Shown here piece by piece: positions 10,153 through 21,335 of a stretch of DNA of 64,000 bases (its first letter is position 1; each line of letters begins with the position of its first letter). The notes under the pieces are model-generated. The model was not told where the DNA came from. It made no database searches and saw only the letters and a program-made list of their open reading frames with translations. Origin of the DNA: Filobasidium wieringae (Eukaryota; Basidiomycota; Tremellomycetes; Filobasidiales; Filobasidiaceae); contig BCIV01000001.1 in the NCBI GenBank assembly GCA_001600055.1, positions 1,481,774 through 1,545,773 on the forward strand, in the 5' to 3' direction. The translations under genes were made by a program, and so were the position numbers.

Positions 10153-13100
10153 ATGCCCGCAAGACCAGACTACAGCCGTTCTCCTACCTCCCGCCAATCC
10201 TACATGTCCAACACATCCTCCTCGACCCAATCCACCGCCCTGACCGACCTCTGGGAAGCTTCTTATAACCCCGGATGGAGGGTCTCCAAGATCGGGGAGA
10301 GGAAGAACTTCAATTGGGGAAGACCCGGGTTGGATAGGGCCAGTACCGAGTTGACCGTGCCTGATGAGTTTCCCAGGGAAGTTAGGGACGGGAAACAAAA
10401 GTTGAGCGAGGTTAGGGAAGAAGGATTGGGAGTCGTTCTGGGTTCGGAGGTGGATATGGCAGAGGGGAAAGGGGCGGATGGTGATGATGATGAAGTCACA
10501 GTCATCTTGACTGCTTCCCAAACCACCATCGCCACCCCGGCCTTGTCTTCCATAGAAGAGACCCCATCCCCTTTACCTGATCGAAATTCCTTCGAACAGA
10601 CTCCGAGGAAAGGATCCAGGACGAGTCATATAGCCGCCACCCTCTCTGCTCTCGAATCCCGATCTTCCCCTCGTGCCTCCTTCTCTTCCACGACTGAACA
10701 GTCTCTGGGAGGCGAAGGGGGAGGTATGAAATCGTCCCCGAGCATCATGGCGCTCCGAACGAAAGGTGGGATCAAGGATCGAATCAGTTGGATAGAAACT
10801 TCTTCCCCACCTTGCAACAAGCTGTTCACCGTAGAGCCGTTACGATTGAGAAAGAGCGGGACTCCTAGTCAAGTAGGAACGGACCTTTCCCACTTCTCAA
10901 AGAACCAAGAATCAACCACTCTACAGAGAAAAAAGAGCTTGGGAATCCAATCCGATATCTCCCATACCCCTACCGCGATCTCATCCTTCGAGCAATTCAT
11001 AACCCAAAACGAATCCACCAACACGCACTCCACGACCCGTTCAGAACTATCCACCGTCCTCTCCTTCTCCCCCAAATCGCCTAGACAGAGGATAAGCCCT
11101 CCGATCTCGATGACGGAGACGTTCGAATCCTTTCGTATCGATTCGTACTACGGTCGGGATAGCTCGAGTAATGCCGATATAGGGGATTTAGGGGAGAGGT
11201 TCGGGGATGTTAGGATTGGGAGTTTGGTCACTACGCCTTCGGGGAATTTGATTCATCTGCCCGCTACCGGGCCTTTGAATTTGAGACGAAGTGCAGGGGT
11301 CGCGGTTTCCCCTAGGGTTTGGGTGGAGAGGAAAGAGATGGTGGAGAGGGAGGCAAGGGAGAGTTTCGAGGCGGAGGAAACGGTCGAAGAGTCGAGGTCG
11401 GATGTCAAAGAGGATGCAGGTACAAGTGAACGAAATACGAACGAAATGGACGATTTCGAACCGACAAAAGTAGACGGAGATTCCCATGATACCACACAAA
11501 AATCGACTTTCAAATCCAACCGAGTCCCTCCTCCTCTCCTTTCCCCTCGTACGGCAGCTACCGCCATGTTCAAAGCGCCCGTCCGTACCAACGAAAGAAC
11601 CGCCGCCTGGATCGGTCAGACCTCACCGCTCACTCGACCCTCCCCTAGTGCCAGTCACAGCGATCTGGCTGCGAGCGGAAAGGCCAAAGCGATGATCGAT
11701 CGGTTCGAGAATAAACAAGGGATCGTTACGCAAGACGGAATGAGGTCTTTACCTACCACCCCGACCAAAATGTCCGGTATGAAGATCGGACTGGGGACCC
11801 CTTCTTCCCGGATCGCGCCCCATACGGACGTAAGGATCGGGAGCGGGATGAGGGGAGAATTGGCTTACCCCGGTTCGGGAGGGAATAAGGATAAACCATT
11901 ACCGCTCATCCATCCTGCCTCTCAGAGTATCGGGTTGAAACCCCCTCCCCGAACGTGGACGAGGGATGATGTCGTCATTCCCGTCTCGCCACCCAGAATG
12001 GATGGGAAACACGGGTCACATTCCGTAACGGATCGTTCCCCGTTAAGCGCGAATAAACCAAAGAGTAGAAGCCCGATGAAAGAGATCTTGGGCAAGTTAC
12101 AGGGTGTAGGGAAAAAGGTCAAGAGTGAAGTAGGTCGACGGAGAGCGGGAACGATAGAGAAACTGTCTGGAAGCTCATCTTGGAGAGGCGATCGGTCTTA
12201 TGCCGGATCCCAAGTCGACGTGTTCGGGAGCAGGAACATCAATCGTACAGGAGAGAATGAAGCTCAACATGGGTTGGGACATGGGGTAGGGGTTGCGCAG
12301 AGCGTTTTGAGCGGTAGTAGCGCGATCGTACATGATCGTATGGGAGACGAGGAAATGGGCGTGGGGCAGTATGCCCATTCCTTGCCAGAGGTTAGTTTTG
12401 TTACGCTGCACAAGTCATGTAGCACTTACTCACCGTCATCGCATTTTAGCTACCTACCCGGGAATCTTCAGGCTTCTTCTTGCTACCTCCTCCATGTTCA
12501 ACGGACGGATGGATAGGCAACTGGATCTCAGGTGAAATCAGTCTGGTATCCAAGATGCTGCACATGACGTCTGAAGCGACTCGAGATAACATGGTACTCG
12601 ATATGGGTGATTGCTTGGACATCATTTCGATCAAAAAGGAGGACGCCACAAACTGTTCACTCCCTGCGATCGATTCTCTAGGAGAAGATATAGAAATCAT
12701 AGGGTTGTCGTTCGCGGATCGTTCGAGGCGATATCTCGCTTTCGATGGATTGGCCAATCGTCTTGGCTGGATCAGCGCTCTTTGGGGTGCCATCACCTTA
12801 CACCGTCCGAACGCTCCTATGACAAGAACGAGCAGGCTAGCAAGCAGCTCCACTGTCGCGCCTCCCAAAAGCGTCTTGAGCGAATCGCCCTTTGCCAAGG
12901 GTCTCCAGTCTAGTGGTCCACTAGTCATACGCAATAGGGACGCCACTCCGAATAGCGTTAGCACGTTCAGAATCGCTTCGAACTCGACACCTAAAGCTTC
13001 TCCGCGTCTGGAATCTGCTTTGAGACATAGCGTCCAGGACATGTTCAACGTTCCGGTCCCTTCTCCTGGCGCGCGGTATTCTATCTACAGCGGCATTGCT

Positions 13101-15338
13101 CGGACTGATCGAGAACCTGCCGACTATATGGATGCTGGTTCAGTAATCGCGCGAGACTTCGCTGCAGCTCCAGCTGAACGCGATTTGTCGCTATTCAGTC
13201 GATCAAAGTCATTGAGGCGAGCAAGGCAGAACAACACTAGACTGGACAACCCAACAAGAGAACCAGATGCTCAACGTAGCGAAGTCGACTTTTCGTTCGA
13301 CGAGAACGACTTGAACCCATCTCGATCAGCCTCACAGCGAGGCGCGCGTCACGACGAAACGTACAGAGATATACCTAGCAGTCCTACTCCTCGCTCTGTG
13401 ATGCGATCGAGTCGCAAGGGCTCATCCATTAGAACTCCTGGAAGACCCTTACCCATCCCGGTCATGCCAGTTCCGCTGGCTGCAACACCTTCGATTCTGG
13501 ACAGTCCAGGGTCAGTTATGACTGCTAGACCCCTGCCGTCCTCGCCAACTCCTCGATCTCAGAATACGATTCCCGATCTAGCGCCTCCATCTGCAAGTGG
13601 CTCTCAAAACAGCCTGCTTCCAACTCCTAACTTCTCTGTGCAATCCCTCGAAAAGTCGCCAATAATCTCTATCAACTCCACACTCAAGACTGAGACGGAG
13701 GAATCGTTACATGAGCCGTCTCATGAGCCATCAGAAAAGCCACCTACTGATATTACCGAAGCGCAAATGGAAAATCAACCAGTCGTCGCTCTCGACTTGC
13801 AGGATATACGCGCTCGACTAGACGAGCAGATCGAAGCTGTCAGAGCGCACGCTGCTGCTATCTATGCCGAGTCGAAAGCGGCAGATGACAGGGCGGAAGC
13901 AGTACGAGCCCAGACAGAGGCTGTCCAAGCCTTAGAACCAGCCCTTGGCGGCAAGCTTGATCAAATACAACTCGACATAAGAGACCTACAAAACTCTTTC
14001 CAATCAAGCTCTTTAGTTGCTTCGAAAGAAGACCCGGCCCCACCTGTCGATCTACAGGAAGTACACAGCAAACTAGATGCTCTCCTCGCAATCATAGAAA
14101 AAGGTAGTACCAGCAAGACAGCATCGGAAGATCCAACGCTACCCTTACAGGAAGAGACTCCTGTGACGGTATCGGAGACCCCACCAAGTACAACGGCTCT
14201 CCTTCCAATATCGGAATCAACCGAAGTTCAGCCTGACCCTGCAGTGGCAGAACTTGGCGAGAAGGTAAAGGAAAATATAACATATCGCAACCTCCGTAGT
14301 GACTGACTTCTCCATCAGATCCATGAGGTACTCGGCGTTGTACAGGAACTACAAGCCGCTCGACAAGCTCAGACGACTCAAAGCACGGATATGGCGAAAT
14401 GTCAGTATCCTGAAAGAGCAGTCATGATATCTCCCCCTAACAGCTATTCCTTCCGCTCTTGCAGACCTGGGGCAACTGAACGAATGGCTCGAAAAGTTTG
14501 TGACCGGTACGGCGGCCGAGATGCAGTCCGTTTCCGCCAAAGTCGAGCGATTAGTATCAGAACTCGCGCCGGAAGCGCCTATCGCGACTGAGGAAACGTC
14601 AACTCCCGCTGCACCTGGAATTGCCTCTTTGATGAATGAGGTCCATGCGTTGATGGTTGAACAGAAGAAGCGGAGTGATGAAGATGCTTCAATAGCCTCT
14701 AGGGTCGACACGCTGGTGAATACCATGGTTGAGGATAGGAATGGTCAGTCTCAACTATCGTTTTCCTTCTTCGCGCGCTCATTTTCGTGACACAGCTTGG
14801 ACATCCTCTCTCGAGCAAATCCGGACGCAAAACGAACATCTCCTTCGAGCTGTAGCTTCTGGTGAGTACCAAACGACTCGTGTCATGCAACGCAAGCTAA
14901 TTGAAACCGGCACAAAGATCTGACCAGCGAGATCCGAGGGGAACGACTTCGATTCGTAGAAGCAATGCGGGAAGCGACAAGCGTCAACGTTGCCTGTAAG
15001 ACGATATTTTTGCCTGCACCAGGATCGTGCTAATTTCACTCCACTTGAATAGTACATGTGGAGGAATTCAAGAACATGCTGAATACTGAAGTGACGCGTA
15101 ACATGCAAGAACTAGCTCAGATGCGTGAGCAAAAACGGACCTTGGAGATGCAGATAAGCGACTACTTTGCTATTATCGCGAAAACGAAAGGGTTCGAGGG
15201 TGCTGGTGTGAGTCGACTCAAGACGATACCTGGATGATAGACTGATGTAGGATTGCTGAGTAGGCGTCACCAATGCCAGCTGCACCAATGCTTCGAACGC
15301 CAGGATTAAAAAGTCCATTACCTCAACCACCTGCATAA
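10153..15338 (+). CDS. Long disordered protein with a PH-like segment and C-terminal coiled coils
   Basis: One gene model joins a 0.75-kb-codon first exon (MPARPDYSRSPTSRQSYMS...) to a second large exon by an intron at about 12390-12447, and then to several small exons ending in SPLPQPPA at 15336-15338. The N-terminal ~745 residues are Ser/Pro-rich and disordered, with the exception of WEASYNPGWRVSKIGERKNF near the start. After the first intron comes LSFADRSRRYLAFDGLANRLGW, which resembles the last strands and C-terminal helix of a PH domain. A second disordered stretch follows, then Ala/Glu/Gln-rich coiled coils (QIEAVRAHAAAIYAESKAAD and later exons near 14.3-15.2 kb). A membrane-binding scaffold role at the cell cortex is a guess from this layout. 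Two separate genes remain possible, but there is no stop or promoter-like gap at 12.4 kb. Confidence 0.6.
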
Positions 15339-15761
15339 AACTGATTACATAGGCGCATAGTTTGCAATACAATCCGAATTTTCATGATACTTGTTCGGAT
15401 ATGATCAGCATAGCATTCATAGTGAGAATTACTGGATTTCAGTCAGACCTACCTCGTGTCATTCACACCTACATCGCTACATCGCTTCCTTGTCTGGTTT
15501 CAACAGACAATTCTCGTGTGATCCACCTCTTGATCATGTACCGATCCCACACCCGCCTTCCGCAGCATGTACATCTATGCAAGGCCGGGAGCAAGAATAT
15601 TCTCCGCATCTTGGGCATGCATACGCTCCGTTGAACCCACACGAGCTGCAGATCTTCCTCGCAGGTACCTTTGGAGGTCCGACCGCTGCGTTCAGGTAAG
15701 GATGATCTTCCGGCTGATAAAATATAGCGGAGATCAGCTCAAGGTATACCGTTTAACTACT
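15339..15761. other. Convergent intergenic region
   Basis: Between the 3' ends of the PH/coiled-coil gene and the minus-strand small gene. Short open frames are present but have no intron signals or recognisable protein. I see only untranslated sequence. Confidence 0.5.
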
Positions 15762-16246
15762 CTAGGATGATCGACTGACTAGTTCGTCCAGATATTCTGC
15801 CAGAGTTTTACGATAAATCAACAAGCTTTTAACATTGCTGGTTTGTTTCTTCTTAGGTTTCTTGCTCTCCTCAAGCAAAGCTAGAGCACTGGGTATGCCA
15901 GAGGTAGAGGCTGCAGTGTTCGAAGTTGCCTGCGGAGGTTGCAGGTTGAAAGAAGTGTTCGGGATGTCTTGAGCGTTCGTTCGCTGAAAGACCTGTGGCA
16001 TGAGTTTGACGCGATATGTGACGACCAATAACGTGGACTGACCTCAAGCTCTGCCAATTGTCGTGCTTTCCTTCTAGCTCGAAACTCAGCTAAAGCATCG
16101 TCCTTGGCCGATCTAGCTCCTTCGGCATTCTGCGACGAAGCCGCTTGTCTTCTAGCTGGACAACAAGATTGAGGGTGCTTTTCTCCACCAAAGAGGAGTG
16201 AGCACTACTCACGCTGCTTCCTAGAGTTTCTCGGTACTGCTGGCAT
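15762..16246 (-). CDS. Uncharacterised small basic protein (about 125 residues)
   Basis: Three exons on the minus strand: MPAVPRNSRKQ, then a segment reading ARRQAASSQNAEGARSAKDD with FRARRKARQLAELE, then a last exon with KPKKKQTSNVKSLLIYRKTL and EYLDELVSRSS before the TAG at 15762-15764. Donors are GTGAGT and GTCAGT, and phases close. The N-terminal half is rich in Arg/Lys/Ala and predicted helical. The conserved-looking part is the final ~25 residues, a basic stretch followed by a Tyr/Leu-rich helix. The composition suggests a nuclear or nucleolar protein, perhaps a small subunit of a chromatin or ribosome-assembly complex, but I do not recognise the family. It is divergent from CAB2, with 259 bases between the two starts. 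Confidence 0.6.
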
Positions 16247-16505
16247 TCTTCTTGGGACGAAGAAAAGCTAATCACATCTTCACAAAGTGAATATCTGTCA
16301 TGGGTACAGACTCGGAATGAAATGCACGGGATTCGGTGTTGACCGTGAGCTGAGACTTGCAGTCTACCGTACTAAATAAGTTGGGGGTACCGGTTGTAGC
16401 AGGCTATCATCAGTCAACCACATCATCCTCATACGGACAAAGGTTCCATACGTTTGGAACCACTCGCAATACATTCACATCTCACGAAACCTATACACTA
16501 CAGCC

Positions 16506-17871
16506 ATGGACGAACAATACCCTACTTCAGGCTACGCAACGCCAGTCGGTGCCTTCTCAACCGAGCAATACTTTGAAACGCAACCTCCACCTTCAGATCT
16601 AGAATCCAGGGTTGAACCAGCTCGAGAGTTTGTAGAGCGTTGGCGCAAGGTAGAAGGCAAGAAGGTGGTGGTTGTGACGGTATGTAAGGCAGTCCTAGTA
16701 AACGTCAAGTATATTCTTACGTTGCATTATACCAACAGAGTGGAGGAACAACGGTACCTCTGGAATCCAACACGTTAGTCCCATAGCAGAACCGCTTGTA
16801 CAAGTTGGCTGATAGCCTAAGCTACTTTGCAGAGTCAGATTTCTGGATAACTTCTCAGCTGGTAAGTGCTCGATCTCCACATCCGAAGCATTCGAGTTTG
16901 ACTGATGGCTGAGATCATTACAGGTACAAGAGGTTCAACATCAGCAGAATATTTCCTTTCATCAGGCTATGCTGTAATTTTCCTGCATCGACAACACTCT
17001 CTCAAACCCTTTTCAAGACACTATTCTCACTCGCTCAACCCATTCCTCGACTTGCTCGACTTATCTGACTCGAGCTCAAGCTCAGAACAAACCATCTCCA
17101 TCTCGGACACACAAAAGTCTTCTCTTCTCCCTGTCCTGCAAGCTTACAAGTCCGCTCAGAGCTCGGGCTCTTTGCTTCAAATGGACTTCACGACAGTAAA
17201 CGACTACTTATGGATTTTGAGGGAGATGGCGGGAATCATGTCAGTTTTGGAAAGAAGAGGGATGTTCTACCTCGCAGCCGCCGTGAGCGATTTCTTCCTC
17301 CCGCTAAACAAGGTGGTGAGTCATTACAGCTCAATCACAAGCTAGGTCGAGACCTTTAAGAATTGTTATATCTTTCTTCCATTGTAGGCAGAGCACAAAA
17401 TTCAGAGCGTCAAGGGGAACCTCAGTTTGGAGATGGATCAGGTCCCGAAAGTTCTGCGTCCGTTGGTTCAAGAATGGCTGCCAGAAGCCTACGTGGTCTC
17501 TTTCAAAGTAAGCGATCCCCCGTCTAGGTGATAGCTATAGGGTTCACTCAGACATCTCCCTGCACTCCTTATAGCTCGAAACCGATCAAGATCTGCTTAT
17601 ACCAAAATCAATCAAGGCGTTGATGCGATACGGACATCAGGTGGTTGTTGCTAACGACTTGCATAGAAGAAAACAAGAAGTCTGTTTGATTGAGAGAAAG
17701 TCGTCAAATGCAGCAACGAATGGGAAGGACGAGAGCCCTGGATTCGCCGAGACGTGGTTGAGACTGAGCCAGCTGGTGGAGAGACAGGGAGAGGCCCGGC
17801 ATCAACCAGAGATTGAGGAGCTGATAATCGAAGAGCTGTTAAAGCGTCACGAAGCATGGTTGAAACGATGA
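16506..17871 (+). CDS. CAB2: Phosphopantothenate-cysteine ligase (PPCS), coenzyme A biosynthesis
   Basis: The enzyme joins cysteine to 4'-phosphopantothenate, the second step from pantothenate to CoA, in the cytosol. The first exon runs MDEQYPTSGYATPVGAFSTE to KKVVVVT. Splicing then gives [20 protein letters not shown] followed by AGTRGSTSAEYFL, the hallmark nucleotide- and substrate-binding start of eukaryotic PPCS. Later exons give MFYLAAAVSDFFLP (the AAVSDF active-site motif), HKIQSVKGNLSLEMDQVPK (the K-I-x-S motif) and VVSFKLETDQDLLIPKSIKA, followed by MRYGHQVVVANDLHRRK. Several small introns are seen near 16.7, 16.8, 16.9, 17.35 and 17.55 kb. Length and motif order match the eukaryotic monofunctional enzyme rather than bacterial CoaBC. 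The stop codon lies 86 bases from the convergent acyl-CoA synthetase gene. Confidence 0.92.
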
Positions 17872-17957
17872 ATATATTCTGCATTCGCATTCTAACACCC
17901 TCAAATTTCATTCCGAAACAATACATAATCAAACCAGGTATATAACGACACGCTAAA

Positions 17958-20840
17958 TCACAACTTGGCAGCAAGGTTGTCATCCTTGAAGAGCGAATCG
18001 CCTTCAGCATATACAGCATCGATAATCTGCTTGTAGTGCTGAGCAGCAGCTTGTCTATACAGAATATCGCGATCAGTCCTGATACAGAGGGAAACGAAAC
18101 TCGAGGTATATCTTACCTCTTGACCTTGAGCGTAGGGGTAAGGATATGCTCAGGGAACGGATCGACTTCGAGATGTACGCCCTTGACAGTCTCGAACCTG
18201 ATTAATTGCTTGTCAACGCAACCCATCAACGTAAGGGTACCACTCATGCTTACCCATTCAGACCAGCTTTCTTGGCAAGTTTCTTCATATCCTTGATGAC
18301 TTCCTTCCTGATACGCTTATCGTTCACAGTGGCTCGCAACTTAGGGATGTCCGTAGCAGCGATCCTCTCGCCGGTGATCTTCGTAATCAAGGTCGAAGCT
18401 TGCACGGGGTCACAGATACCGATTAAAATGATGTGCGCCTGCAAGCTATCGCCATGTACCAAGATAGCGGAGAACAAGGGGTGTAATCCGAATACACCCT
18501 CAACTTTTTCTAGTGCCACGTACTCTCTATCGAAGACGAAACCTAGTTAGCACCATCACAAGCCAAACTTGGTATTGAGGATTGACGAACCCCTGGGACA
18601 GCTTCATCACGTTCTTGATTCGGTCGACAATCTTCAGTCTTCCAGCATTGTCAATAGCTGCGACATCTCCGGTGTGGAAGTATCCCTCATCATCGATCGA
18701 TTTCTTTGTATTTTCAGGATCGCGGTGGTACCGAGTGATTCGGATTGGTCCTCCGATAAGCAGCCTGAGAAAATCGAATCTTAGCAGAAATTCGCGTATG
18801 GAGGCGTCTATACTACTCACTCTCCTCGAGGGTATGGCTTGTCAGTGCTGAGATACTATGGGGCTCAAGTCTTCAACACCTCTTGTTCTAAGAACAATAT
18901 GTTTAAGCTCTGAACTCACGTTCAACTCGGGTACATCGCGCAACTTGAGCTTGATACCAACCCGGGGAGGTCCGGTATTTCCAAGAGATTCAGGATCCCA
19001 AGCGATACTGCAAATCAATAACAACTAAGTATTGTTTCCAATCAATCGAAGATACTAAAAGCCTTACCCAGCCGAACAAACTCCTACTGTCTCCGTCATT
19101 CCGTACTGTCATATAAATCGTTTGTGAGCTCTGACATTCGCCAACGTCTGGAAGGTCAATCGAACTCACCCCTTCAGCAACATCGCAACTGAAGCAAGCC
19201 TTCAGGACTTCCAAAACTTCAGGGGAGATGGGAGCACTTCCACTACAGATGAAGACGATTTTTCCTCCCAACAGAGCTCGGACCTATCACGTGCACGGCG
19301 GTAATGAGCTCTAAGATTGAGTAATAGACGCAAACAAACGCACCTTGCGGAAAACCAGAGCGTCATAGACGGCATGAGTGACTAATCCAGTTTTTCGGTA
19401 ATGTTCAATCTTCGTGTTGATGGCTCTAGAAAGAAGAGCACCCTTGAGTCCGCCTCCGTTGACCTGAGCCATGATAGCTTGATGAATCCTGTTGAGGACT
19501 CTGGGGACGGAGGGGAAGAGATGAGGCTGGATGATTTGGCAGTCTTCCAAGAGTCTCAATGGATCTCCAGTAGAATAGGCAATGACACCAGCGGTATGCA
19601 TCATGAGGAGTTCGAAGAAACGCTCAAAGCTAGTCGGAGGGGTCGGGCAATCAGTATCTACTCTTGCTTTGCTCCACGCTCAACAGCTTGAGAGACTTAC
19701 ATGTGAGCAAGAGGCAAGTAACTGATACAGACTGGTTGATCCCCTGAAGGCGCCGTTGCTCCAAAGGATTGAGCCACAACACCCTGAGTGACGGCCGCAT
19801 GGCTCAAAACCACTCCCTTGGGGTTTCCTGTCGTTCCGCTGGTATAACTGATGGTAGCTGTCTGGTTGGCACGAGGAGGTCTAGGTTGGATGTTCCTTTT
19901 GATACCTTCCTGAGCACCATAGATCTCGAAATCGTCCAATTCCCAGAGTTCCATACCGGTACTGTCGGACCACGCTTTGAGGACGTTTCGTTCCCTCTCC
20001 ATGAGCTTGTCTAGACTGACGATCACTCGGAGACTAGGACACTTGGGGGAGACTTTGAGGAGGGCAGGAATATGGATGGAAGAGGTGAAGACGATACTCA
20101 AAGGAGAGTGATTGATAACGTATTCCACGACGTTGGGTCCTAGGGTATCGTAAAGAGGAATGCCAACCAGTCCGAAGGCATGGCCGGCCAAATCGACTAG
20201 CTGCCATTCCGGTCGGTTCGCACTCCAGATACCTATTCCATATCCCGAATCCTCATCGATCGCCTCAGGGCGACCTGAAGCACCGGAATCTCGTGGACCA
20301 AGTCGACCGTCCTGCTCAAGAGCAAAGATAGCTCGACCAATGTTCATCCGTCTTTCGCTCGCAGTGATATAGGTCATCCCGGTCAGAGTGGGGGAAAAGA
20401 TAGCGGGAGAAGTGGGAGTCGCAGGGGAGAGTAGTGTTCGCCATCTGAAGAGATCAAGAGTGGGGTTTCGTGCCACAGCTGAACAACACAAAGGATACTA
20501 TCAGTCCGACGTAGATGCAGTTGGGAGCGTCAGGAATGCTCTCACACTGCTCAAATAGTTCATGAATGGTAGCAGGTTGGTTGGTAGTCAGCACATCATC
20601 CGTAAAGACAGCTGAGAAGATGGACAATGGCATTCAGCTTGTCTATCGGGCATCCCTGTGACGCTCGTAAAGGACATACCGTTCTCCCAAACACGCGATT
20701 CAGGGGTGGTGTCAGTACCAGGTCGAACCTAAAGCAATCATAATCAATACCGCACTCAATACTTTGAGCTATTCGATGAAGCTGCTCACAAACGCCTGGC
20801 GTTTCAAGTCAGTGTCAGGGGGATAAGGAGTGAAAGACAT
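17958..20840 (-). CDS. Long-chain acyl-CoA synthetase with peroxisomal PTS1 signal (Faa2-type)
   Basis: The enzyme activates fatty acids with ATP and CoA. The start exon reads MSFTPYPPDTDLKRQAF. The AMP-binding core contains ISYTSGTTGNPKGVVLSHAA (P-loop, A3 motif), YGIGIWSANRPEWQL, PHLFPSVPRVLNRIHQAI, IVFICSGSAPISPEVLEVLK, then EGYGMTETVGVCS across an intron, and DEGYFHTGDVAAIDNAGRLK with VDRIKNVMKLSQG near the C-terminal hinge. The last residues are AAKL before the TGA at 17958-17960. AKL is a canonical PTS1 tripeptide, so the enzyme probably acts in peroxisomes, feeding beta-oxidation. At least a dozen introns are present, typical of the neighbours. Faa2 is the yeast counterpart by function and location. 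The paralogue call rests on the PTS1 and is otherwise inferred. Confidence 0.92.
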
Positions 20841-21335
20841 GTTGCTGTTGACTGAGTACTTGCGTTACGCAATGACTATTTCGGTATGGTTGTGTAACTA
20901 GGAGAGGTCGCTATGTGAATGTCAACCTCGAGTCCGGTTCTTGCACGGTATGCTAGTATATCAACTCGCTGAGTCTTTGATATCAAATCCACCAAAAGTG
21001 AAGATACTTGAGTTGGTTCGTTGTTGGGTTGGGCTGGTTGCCTTGGCCGGTCAGCGACCGAGAGAACCGGTAACTAAGCGCAATACCCGAGCAACGCGGC
21101 CAACCGGCGCGCCGGCAGTCATTCTGGGGCTTTGAGGACCATCTGATCTGCCAGAACGCTCAGGGTGTTGTAAAGGATGGCTCAATGTATCTGATAGACA
21201 AGGACAACGGAAAGATTCAATGCCATATATTACAGAAAGGACAAGACGATACAGTCGATTTTTCAGGGTGAGGTTGCGCGGAATTATAGAGCAGGAGACA
21301 AGGAAACAAGCACAAACGAGAACGACACCAACAAC
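20841..21335. other. Intergenic region upstream of the acyl-CoA synthetase
   Basis: About 495 bases between the start of the acyl-CoA synthetase and the 3' end of CLN3/Btn1. GC-rich palindromic patches such as GGCGCGCC near 21106-21113 are seen. No gene is supported. Confidence 0.5.

Noticed and set aside
10012..10521. Minus-strand 169-codon frame at the start of the PH/coiled-coil gene
   Set aside because: It overlaps the promoter and first exon of a supported gene and shows no domain.
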